NCBI GenBank assembly: GCA_019722365.1
Contig: JADFUC010000590.1
Location: 496,001 to 560,000 of the forward strand
Length of the DNA stretch: 64,000 nucleotides
From: Lithospermum erythrorhizon
Taxonomy: Eukaryota; Streptophyta; Magnoliopsida; Boraginales; Boraginaceae
Direction: 5' to 3'
Of the stretch, positions 40,723 through 51,218 are shown in pieces. Position 1 is the first letter of the stretch. Each line of letters starts with the position of its first letter. The position numbers and the translations under genes were made by a program. Under the pieces are notes generated by a model. It was given only the letters and a program-made list of their open reading frames with translations, searched no databases and was not told the origin of the DNA.

Positions 40723-41671
40723 TGTTAGAAATATGAGATATTTGAAATAGTATCGAACATGTGTGTGATTCGATTGTCTGGCCAAATTCTTCATTTAAGT
40801 TTAAGTTAGTATATACGTTTGATTATATAATAATGTTATTATTAGGATACTCGAGAATGACATTAGGTTTATGATGGGCACCACCAGGGTTCTACGATAA
40901 TCAATGTATTAATATATAATGTTAAGTTCATTATTTGGTTTTGTCGATCGAGGCTCAGAGATCCTTTACAATGAAATTATAATTTGATTATAGCTTTGAG
41001 ATTTAAAATGGGTATGTAAGAGCAGAACATGAATAAATTTCAATTTATGAGATTATGCCCGTATTAAAACAATATAGGAAGAGAAGCTTTAGAATTTTTT
41101 GTAGAATCATTATTAAAATATTACAGTTAGATTTTTATATTAATGTATTTTAGGGATAAATTGAAAAGTCTAGAAACATTCCACACACTCAACTTAGTCG
41201 ACTAAAACACACACTTATAGAAAGGAGTGAAATTTTTGCTAAAACTATTTTAGTTATAAGTTGATGTAATACAGAATTTAAAGACCCAGGGATACTATAA
41301 TAGGACGCTCTTTCATAAAAAGAAAATTGTTCTCCGACTTTTGATGAAGTCGAGCTTTTTAATAAAAAAGCGAAAAATTCTCTCACATTGTTTTGGTCAG
41401 AGCTAGTAGGTGGAAGAACTACGTTGAATTTTTACCATACGTATAAATAGTTCAGTATTTTAAAGGGGTTATTAAGAATTTACGGAGGGGCTTTGTTTCT
41501 TAGAGCAGTATCTTTGGATCTTTCAGGTATTCTTTCTTTATTTTAATTCGGAAGAGCAGTCTGGCATGTTTTTATTCTTTTAATTATTATTTCTCTATTG
41601 ATAGTAATTATAGAGATTCATTATCAAAATAATATTGTTATAATATTATTTATATATTAGAAACACCGACA
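40723..41671 (+). mobile_element. Probable solo LTR, Copia-type
   Basis: It starts TGTTAGAAATATGAGATATT and ends AGAAACACCGACA, i.e. TG...CA. It is flanked by GTAAT (40718-40722) and GTAAA (41672-41676), a 4-of-5 match expected of an old target-site duplication. Length is 949 bp. Start, several internal words (AAGTTTAAGTTAGTATATA, AGCGAAAAATTCTCTCAC) and end correspond in order to the second LTR at 42823-43679, so both belong to related families. No interior follows it. Confidence 0.7.
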
Positions 41672-42822
41672 GTAAATAAATACGTACCACATAATCCGCA
41701 TGAATTCAAAATGTAAGCAAATGGCACAAATACCCTTGTTTTAATTGCACCGTATGATCAAAAAAGCCATTTAATGGAGTGATCTAATGGTAGTAGATCA
41801 TTTAAGCAAGGTGATTAAGTATTTACTTAAGCATCTAAGTGAAACTTCATTATAATATAAATAATAAAATATTTGTAAGTTAAATTTTAAAATTAAAAAG
41901 TAATAATCTTTTTTGTGGGATGGAAGGATATTTTTACTTTTATAAAATTATTATTTTTAAGATAAATTAAAAATTTAGGTATCAATAAAAGAGAGTAAAA
42001 CTAAGCAAAGAAAAGATCATATGGATATGATAGATAGGGTTGGGAAAGGTTTTGTTACAATCTTGTTCAGTTAAAAGCTTTATTCGACCTTAGGAGGCTT
42101 GTTAGAGCCATCGACGGCTATGCAACCCGACCTTTAACTCAAAAACCCGATGGGTAAGGAATCTGCAAGTAGATAGTCTGTTCATAAATACTCAATCCAA
42201 TTTAATTTAATTGAATTAGTGGAAACTTTGATCCTGAATACATTATTCACTATGTTATGAAATAATTCTAGAAATACTTCTATTAATTTCTTTTATTAGC
42301 GTTTTTATTTTTGAGTTGAAATTTCGATCATAAATAATTTTTTAATTACATTACAAAATATTACAAAAAAATTAATCTAACTTTATAATTTTTATATTTA
42401 TTAGAATAAGGAATAAAAATATTTGTTGATCAGCTTCTCAGCTCGAGGGCTAATTAGTCCATAATCAAAATGGGCTAGAACTTTTTATAATAATGTTGAC
42501 GAAAATATTCATTAACCGTTTGATTAGCATCCATTAGCAAAGTAGTAGATAGTTGTTGTAACTTCTTCTTGAACCGTTGGAACAATCGCTATATATATCA
42601 CGGGGATAAGGATCGTAAAAATCCGACCCCTAATCTCGACATCTCATATCCACCTTGTCACGAAAGTTTAACTTTAGAAGTATTGAGGCATGTTAAATGT
42701 AATGTATGGCAGCAGGTAATAAAGTACAATATTTGCATAGGGTACCAAAATGCAACTTATCTATTGTTGGTTATTAAATTTTAACTTTCAGATATTATTT
42801 GCTATAGTTAGTCAATATACAC
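41672..42822. other. AT-rich DNA between two LTRs
   Basis: No reverse transcriptase, integrase or other frame is visible, so this is not the interior of a retroelement formed by the two flanking LTRs. No gene is seen. Confidence 0.5.
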
Positions 42823-43679
42823 TGTTAGAAATATGAGATATTTGAAATAATATCCATTGAATAATTCAGTTATTACCTTGATTTACTCATTTAAAGTTAA
42901 GTTAGTATATATATGTTAAATTTAATAGAGCAATGTTCACCATTAGGATACTGAGTGAACCGCAGGAGTTATGATGATGGAGCAGTAAGGTCGCTCATGT
43001 CGATATATTAAGTTATAATGTTCGGTTAATATTTATTAATATATGGCTTTTAGGAATCGGCGCAAGAATTAATACAATGAAATCAAGTTATAATGCGATT
43101 ATAAACTTTCGGGGTTAAAATGTAACTGTATAGAAATAAAAGGGTAGGATTCAATCTGAAGGAGGAAGGTTAAAGAGGCATACAATTAAACCTCAGGAGC
43201 CTTGGTTGAGAGAGGAGGACAGAGGCACTTCCGCATTTTATGGGATTTATCTTTTAGAATGTTTAATCTCACTTTTGGGATAGGTATTACAGATGTTCAG
43301 CACTAATATAAAGGGCTTGTATGATGAATTTATTGCTCATTCAACATGAAAGCGAAAAACTCTCTCACTCATACCGTTATAGTAGTAATAGGTGGTAAAA
43401 TCACTTGATTTTATAGCCGGCCTTGATTTAATACTGAGGTTCTAGTAAACTGGAACTTGTTCGCTAGTTGGTGTAGACAATTCTTAGAGGCATTCTGTTT
43501 TGGATGCTATTGAATTCTTGTATTATTTCATTTGTAGCTAATTCGATTGTTCAGAAGAATGGTAGATATATATTTTTGTCTGTTTAATTATTGTTTATCT
43601 GAAACATGAAGTGATCGCCCAGAGATTAGGTAATACTTAATTATTATTAGAATATTATTTATACAATAAAAACACGATA
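42823..43679 (+). mobile_element. Second Copia-type LTR with adjacent primer-binding site
   Basis: It starts TGTTAGAAATATGAGATATT and ends AATAAAAACACGATA. The following bases GTGGTATCG (43680-43688) match the start of the TGGTATCAGAGC primer-binding site complementary to initiator tRNA-Met, the Copia standard. This orientation makes it a 5' LTR of about 857 bp. No matching 3' LTR or pol frame is seen downstream, so the element is truncated. Confidence 0.65.
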
Positions 43680-44869
43680 GTGGTATCGAATTGGATTCTG
43701 ATAATGTTATATAATTAATGTGATGCATGAATTCGTAATTTGATTATATCTTATATTTTGCTTCTGGTAATCTTTAACTTCGTTTATGCATGAATATCAA
43801 TTAAATATGATTAATAGTTTATTTAAAATGTAATGTTATGTCTTTGGAATGAATTTATCTAATTAAGCGTTAAATCCGGAAGAGGAAGGAGGTATTGGTA
43901 GAAAACATGGTCAGTGGTTGTGAGGGGTTTATTAATCACCGTCCCAGCATTGAAAGTCGGTGTACTCTCAGTCAATATACGGTTTTAATTTCCTCACTCT
44001 ATTGTCAATTAGTTTTAGAGTGGAATCAGATAAAACAACGTGAGTATCGGAGAAGTACGTTCGTGGTGATATGAGACACGTGTAACCCCGCCGATGAGAT
44101 TCAGCGTCTTTACCTCAGGAGGAGTTACAGGGGAGTGGTAATGTCATGAGTCCATCGAAAGTGGTGTCTCCCGAAATCGATATATAAGGTTTAAACTTTC
44201 TCTCATTAGATTGTTTAAAATGAAACTCCATGAAACTCTTATGAGTTGAGCGTTGTGGACATGTGCATGTGGCAAAAGCAATTTCCATTGTTAATTATCA
44301 TGAATGCTCTTTCTTGCAGGGGTAGCAATCAGGAAGCAATTTTACGTTTTCACGGGGATGAATAACACTATCGTGACTCCCACTTAGGGCCTCGGTTAGA
44401 TAGGAATCTATTGAGGAAGGTATTAGAGTGTGGTGTCTGTTGATGTAGATGATGACGACACTGTTGCAGATGTCGACCCATTTAGATAGGAACCTATTAG
44501 GAGGTGATAGGCGTGTTAATGAATGATGTGTGGCTGATACACAGATGTCGGCCCGTTTAGATTGGGATTATTCCAGCGGAGATGATGAGCGTGTTAATGT
44601 TGATGTAGATGATGATTCTTCGTAGCGTGCGTTAGATTGATTTAGCAGATTATGGCATACATTTCCACATAGGTTTCTCAAATCCTCACAAATAATGAGG
44701 GTCGAATCACTTGGTTTTGGGAAATCACTCAAAACATAACACATACATACATTACCCCTGTTGAGTTCTGTAAATTGTGATTTCAGCAAAAAAATGGAAA
44801 AATGGAGCATAATGATGCTCATATAACATGTAAATAACATCTGGTTTGCTATTTTAAATGAAACCTTGA
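43680..44869 (+). mobile_element. Truncated interior after the second LTR
   Basis: This follows the primer-binding site and ends where duplicated AP2/ERF flank begins. No polyprotein frame is present. Near its end a unit resembling GGCCCGTTTAGAT...GTGTTAATG occurs three times, at about 44388, 44475 and 44550 (75-87 bp apart). It is likely untranslated leader or decayed internal DNA of the retroelement. Confidence 0.4.
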
Positions 44870-46369
44870 AGGAGAAAAACAAGACAAATGGTTAACTAAT
44901 AAGAGTTAGAAATACTAGAACTCGAACACTCGTTAATACGTCGTAACAATTTATCTAGGATTACATAACGATGAAACTTAAGATGAAATCCCATCTAGGC
45001 TGGGTTTCCCAATAAAATTCATGACTATCCATAATAGGAACTCAGGATCACAATTCATAGGCAATATTTACCTTTTTGATTAAAATATTTAACACTTGAA
45101 TACATGGGAATTCATATCCTACTGATTAGTTCTTCACAGATTTGAATTATATTAATAAGTCTTGAAGTGCTTTAAATGAATGAATCATTATGCTCAATTA
45201 GCATTGAAGAATCTTGATTATCAGAACATGGTTTATTAACATACACACCCAATGATCGATATTTTTCCTAATTTCTTTATCTTCATACAGTCCGTTCCAC
45301 CGTTCATTTGATTCTTTCTCCAATTGAATTGTTTAATTCTCGATGGCAAACATTTTCCCGATAAAGAATCATTGACTCAATTCCATTGAAGAATTTGATC
45401 CTTCCCGAACGATGGTCATGCTTATTTTTTCTTCTTGAACGAAGCGATCGGTACTTTTAGAGCTTTTAAACGTCGTTGCTATGACCCATGATCCACTTGA
45501 TACCTCACAGTTGGTCGTTCTTTGTTCACGGCTTTTCCATAATTTAAAATCCGTGAAACCAATTTCCATTGAAGAATTTTGATTATCTAAACATGGATCG
45601 TGATTATTTTCTTGAAAAATTGAACCCAAGCCCGATCAAAACCACTGATTCCATTATCTTTTAAGCAACTAAATTTAATCCACTTCCTCGTTGCTCACGA
45701 GTTTTCGCCTCCCATTTCAGTTTTTCTTTTCCAAGACACCATTCACGACTTCTTAGTGAGCTAAACAAATGTCACTAACCAAATTCTTTCTTCTTTATAG
45801 GATGTCTAATTCTTGCCACCAATGTTTCTACTCTTTCTTTTCTTAGCCAAGCCATCTTTTTTTCCAATGACGTATCCACGTTTTTCTTCCCACTTGAAAC
45901 CCTCGACTACTGTAGATCACTTGATTTTCAAACATTGATCCACTACGATCAACAACTTTCTTGATTTTTCATCACAAGCGACCCCTTAACCACTTTTTTT
46001 CCTTTCTTGGCCAAATAGGCCATAGGCTTGCCCGGCAATTTGAAAATCCCCCAATCTACGGCGTTTTTTCTCCTCGCGAGTTCGTATTCTTGCAACGTAT
46101 GACATATCGATTAACACTGCCAACGACAAACTTTTTGATGAAGTTTGTGCTTTTTATTAGGACATGGGTACATGTATAAAGTGATCCGTGTACCTTAAAT
46201 TGCATGTTTTCTTGAACATTACCAAAGGTTGTCTTATTACTCCTGACCTGTATTGCTTGATGCTTTCAGTTATCTGAAATTGTAAATAATTGATTGTATG
46301 AAATAGTTAAGAATTTATTGTTTTTCTTGTTACGGAGACTTTGTCTACACAAGTGAGATTATATAGGAA
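44870..46369 (-). pseudogene. Decayed copy of the two-domain AP2/ERF gene
   Basis: Its order matches the intact gene at 37420-38840. The 3' flank AAATGGTTAACTAA and CAATTTATCTAGGA, then TCATGACTATCCATAATAGG (codons of the C-terminus), an acidic CSDNQDSSMLIEHND block near 45190-45240, NHDPCLDNQNSSMEIG near 45540-45610, remnants of the AP2 domains at 45700-46100, and the 5' flank GTGAGATTATATAGGAA at about 46352-46369. Frameshifts and stops interrupt every module and no start codon fits. The 3' flank at 44870-44990 is part of the duplication. A Helitron-like insertion begins immediately after. Confidence 0.85.
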
Positions 46370-47519
46370 CTAGTAGAGATAAGCCCGGCGTGTAGGGCGA
46401 AAAAGCTTACATTAGGCCCATAGTCTTTAGCTTATTTCAAATATAAAATTTAAATAGAATACAAGGTATTGGGGCCCAGATGCGAGATATGATTTTCGAT
46501 GGTTGGTGCTGATGCGCATTCAATTCTAGCTTGAGTTCTAAGTGCTTGCTAGTTACGTTAATTAGGAAGCTTGCTGTTATATGTGATGTTTTCTTGGCAG
46601 AGTGTGATAAGTATTAATTAGTATGGTTAGGAATATTCACAAAATCATCACATAAAATTGCTTAACATTAGAGAATATGTAGATTTTGTTTTCTTTTCTC
46701 ACTACCAATAGTATGATGGTCATTTACAAAGCTGTGTAAACAAAAAATGTTTCAATAAGATCAATTCATAATAGTACTCGTACTAGGCGGGCTTTGAGGC
46801 AATAACTATAGACATCCAGTGGTAAATTATGTAACAGGCCGATTAGTGTGTTTAAAAGGTGATTAAATGCTTGATAAAATATAAAAAAGCTTGATGAGAA
46901 TATAATTATTCAAATTGATAAAATATGTTATGACTCAAACCATCTTTATTTATCAAGACCACTTGTCTATTTTAAACACTATTTTATTTATTTGACTTTT
47001 CTCAATTTATGTGTTTGTTTGCACTTTAGTGGATGAATGAACTCAAGTTCGTAAATCTATTTATACTACAAAGTTTCCAACATTCTACTATTAAGCATTT
47101 AATGCGGCGGTGCAATTTTGACCTCACAAGCCCTGTTGTTGTGGCTTAATAATACATTAGTATAAGTGATGTATTTGATGTGTAATTGGATGATGTGTTG
47201 ATGATGACAAATAATATGTGGTGCAGGAGCATTTTTAGGGTTAAGGGTCTTGTAATGATAGTGCATTTTGTACTTTAAAATAAAATATAGGACTCAAAAT
47301 CACGAAAAGAAATGTCCCGTCTCGAACAAATAATAACGAAAATCACAATGGAATTAACATGCTTGGTGAAATAATTGAATGATGCGTTTGCAGTAGGCGG
47401 CCGGTTTGGCCCGTTAACCCATGGATGTACAATTCTCAAAGTCAGAACAAAACGCTTTGTGCGGCGTCGCGGCGTCAGCTTCGCGTTAGCGGGGTAACTT
47501 AGGTCTTTATAATTATTGA
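46370..47519 (-). mobile_element. Non-autonomous Helitron-like insertion
   Basis: The duplicated AP2/ERF 5' flank runs ATATAGGAA up to 46369 and resumes at about 47520 with AAAAAGACCATATTGTTACC, as it does without interruption near 38830-38865. The 1,150 bp between reads, on the minus strand, TC at its 5' end and CTAG at its 3' end, inserted between host A and T. Nine bases before the CTAG is a short hairpin (GCCC and GGGC arms, 46383-46398). These are the Helitron hallmarks: no target-site duplication, 5' TC, 3' hairpin plus CTRR, AT target. No Rep/helicase frame is present. Confidence 0.75.
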
Positions 47520-47720
47520 TAATAAAAAGACCATATTGTTACCAAATTAAGTTTTTGATATAGAAATTATGTTACATATTCTAAAAGTTACAGCACCTAA
47601 GAGGATATCTTTCACAATAAACACGTATAATCTGTCATAAATTGCAACTTATCCTTTTAATGTAATGATTTACCTTTTTTCTCAAAATTATTTTACCCTT
47701 TTATATTACACAGAGTACAT
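47520..47720. repeat. Resumed 5' flank of the duplicated AP2/ERF block
   Basis: GACCATATTGTTACCAAAT and CACAATAAACA...GTCATAAATTG...TATCC occur here in the same order as at 38848-38995, showing the duplication extended at least 250 bp upstream of the gene. A further diverged copy of the ATATCTTTCATAATAAACAC part follows at about 47750-47810. Confidence 0.75.
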
Positions 47721-48598
47721 AAATATGCATTTGTACAATCGAATTAGATATCTTTCATAATAAACACTTAATATATACATATGTCATAAATTGATTACTT
47801 ATTCCTTAGAAAATAAATACGTCGAGTGAATTTCGTAATATCTTATTTTATTCAATTTACATGTGTTTTATAATTATTTTACTTTTTTGCATTATCAATA
47901 TGAATAGATAAATATACAAGATAAGATTTTTTTTTTCTTGGAAACCTTGTCATGTAAAACATGCAAGGGTTACGTGTTACGAATCCGACATTTACGAGCT
48001 ACATAAGTTTTGGGGTCAAAATAGACATGACAAGAAATAAAGGACTCAATCGAAAACATGATTGAGGGCAACAAACAAAAAGCAGACAAGCCCTAATGGA
48101 AGTGTCTATCCTGTGTTTGATGAAATGCTTAGCCACGAACATGGGATATTCCCGGCCTTTCCAGCTCGATCAACGCCTTCAGCTTGTTGTTTATTTGAGA
48201 ATGTTGATAAGATTATATGGTATGATATGTAATATTCATGCTCATGTTATCTAAAGGTTTTACTAAAATCGCATGTAATATATAATGCTTATTAGTTTAA
48301 TATATTATCGTATTAGATTCGTATTAATATCGGTCTTTTTTTAAGGATTAGGAGAAGCCGTGAGATAGCTTTATAGGGAGGTTTCACTGGCTCGGGCCGT
48401 GCATTTGCTATAATCCAAATATTAAATTTTAGATGTAAGGAAATTAATATTCCAAGCCCCCTATTTGCTAGTATAGTATTTGAGGAAAATTTCATTAGGA
48501 GCAAAATAGTTATTTTATAGCTTTTTATTACTGTTTGGGTGTGCTTTTAGTCCTTCTCCGCTCGAACATTGCACTATTGACCTATCATGCACGCTCCA

Positions 48599-48650
<52 letters not shown>

Positions 48651-50939
48651 TTCCATAATATTGTTTTTCAAATTATTCGAACATAGTCTCTCTGATACTA
48701 ATTTAGGGGTTCGATTGTAACTTTCTTTAGTGATCGAGCATTTTTTATAGTATAAAATTATATAAATCATACGTCATTTATACATACTTCTCTATTTCAT
48801 TTAATTGAGATTTTTATTTTCGAGAGATGAAAGCTTTATAATTATTTTGGTCTTCATTCTAATAACTATAAAAAGTTAGATAATTTAACAATTACAAAAT
48901 ATCACATTGATTACTTATGTTTAAAACATAATTATTAATCAAATTAATGCTTTTGTTTTGTTCAAAATTGACTGCTTTTGAACTTTTCAAATCATATATA
49001 TAACTATGCATCTGTACAAGAAAGAATAAAATTGTAGCATGGATAAAACTTTCCCAAGAAAGAATGTGAAAGAATACCAAAAAAAAATTAGATGCAATTG
49101 GCATGGATGATAAGATAGTAGTTGAACAGAGTATTTTTATGGATGTAGAGGTTTATTACAGTTATGAGGGAGTTAGTATTATATATTTTGTACGATATTT
49201 TATCTTATACTTTATACTTTATTAAAACTAGTTATTTATGCACAGTCTAACATGTGCAAATTCAATCATTAATTTTATAATATATTTTTTCATAGTAGAA
49301 ATAATGAATTAAATTTATATAATATCTGAAAGTATATAAGAGGAGAAAATAAAAAAAGTTGATTATATAATTCAAGAAAATTTATATATATGGAAAGCCA
49401 TTTAATTACCATGATTAGTAAGTTCGGCTATTTTCTTCTTTGTTTCCGATAGTTTTGTCAAATGCTTGACAATTGTGGAATTTGAATTTAGGAGTGGTTA
49501 GATTCTTAAAAAGGTAAAAGCAAGGAATATCAATTTGAAACTTTCTTGTTACTTAGTCAAATGGGGCCACTTCTAGCGGTATATGGTATAGATATTGATA
49601 TATTTTTTAAGTTAGTTTATCAACAAAAGCAAATTACATATCATAATTTAATATCATAACACAAAGTAGCATAATTCTGAGCTAATCCAACTAGTGGATA
49701 TTTTATCCATACCTCCAACAAATTTCATAAATATAAATTGGTAGTTGTGTTGTTCATCCAGTATGTTGCCATAAAACATTAAATATAGATAAAGTGGAAA
49801 ATGGTTTTAGGTAGTAGTTATTTTTTAGGTAGTTATTTTTTGAATAGTGACATATAAAGTAGAAATAAGGTTTTTGAGTAGTAGTTATATTATGCCTAAT
49901 GTGAGGGTGGATTAATGATTCTGAGGAAGTGAAAGGAATTAATGTATTCTGTTTACCATCACGATATTTTTTTTAATTTAATTTTCGTAGTAAACTTCTT
50001 ATTGAATTGTAAATGTCCCAACAAGATAAATTCAGCATTCTATATAAATATTATATATCTTTAAATGTCTTCTGTAATTATCATGCGAGAGAAAATAAAA
50101 AAGTTGTTCAGGTCATACATCTTGTTTTTTATGGTAAGCTTTTCGTATTATTTCTTTAGGTTTTTTCATTATAATGTTATTATAAAAATAATAAAATAAT
50201 TTATGTAGCTTGGTATCTGCTTTAATATAACTAATAGTTTTTTGTTAGAATGAGAGTATATGTATTTCACAAAATATAACATAAATAACGTAATAATTTT
50301 AGCCTTAGGCATTATAAATGGTATAGATATCCACCTAACACCTCTCTTTTATTTTCTTTCATCTTTATTACCCCGTTTTTGAAAATATTATCTATACCAT
50401 TTATTATCTTCTTATCTTCATGGCTTTAAAATAGTATCTGTAGCGTATGATTATATAATAGGTAATTATGATATAATCATTAATGCATGCATGATGTCTG
50501 AGTTCATGAAGTCAGGATATGTCTGAGCTTTATCACAATTTATTTATTATCTTTCGGCACAAAAAGCATGTTATATGGTTTTTATTTTTTAAAAAGCAAT
50601 CTGAGAGTGTATCATCTTAATGCTATTAATAACAAAAAAGTATCCTAATACAAATTTATTCCCAATTTCAAAGAAACGTAAATGATATTCCGTATTATTT
50701 TTTAAAGTAAAAAATATAAATTTTTATCCACAAGTAATAAATTTACGGGTAAGGTAGAATTCTTAGTTCCAGTACACAAAAATCCATACAAATTTCCCCT
50801 TCCTACAATTATCTTTGTCCCTCTTTTTCACTCTTTCTCTCACACACTTCAACCCTTCATTCAATTCTAACTCAATTCAATAATTGCAGATTTAACCAAT
50901 ATGCCCACAAAATTATAATAAAAAAATTTCAAAAAAGAT
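47720..50939. other. AT-rich intergenic DNA
   Basis: No gene is supported. It holds a TA microsatellite (48605-48647) and simple local repeats such as TTTTAGGTAGT...TTATTTTTT near 49800-49840. The last ~150 bp (about 50800-50940) carry CT-rich sequence resembling a plant 5' UTR of the DDR4-like gene. Confidence 0.55.
48605..48647. repeat. TA dinucleotide microsatellite
   Basis: About 21 uninterrupted AT repeats. It is likely polymorphic in length. Confidence 0.95.
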
Positions 50940-51218
50940 TTGATTTTTAACCAAAATTTTATAAACTATTGCATAAAGTTTGGATGTTTAATCAAATTTG
51001 TCTTTTTCTTTTTATGTTTTGACATTTATTTTGCAATTTTTCAAACCCCAACTTTTTGTTTTTTGTGTGTTTTAACTTTTTGTTGTTCAAAGTCTTGCAT
51101 AAAGTCTTCTTTTTATTGTTCTAATTGTTTAATGATTCATTGGGATCCTATGATCTTTAATGTGTGACCTTTAGGTGCAAAATATTGTTGCTTCTTTGAT
51201 CCCATTACTGAAACCATT

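Noticed and set aside
40723..43679. A single full-length retrotransposon bounded by the two LTRs
   Set aside because: The intervening DNA has no retroelement domain, the first LTR has no primer-binding site after it and has its own near-matching flanking 5-mers, so two separate insertions fit better.
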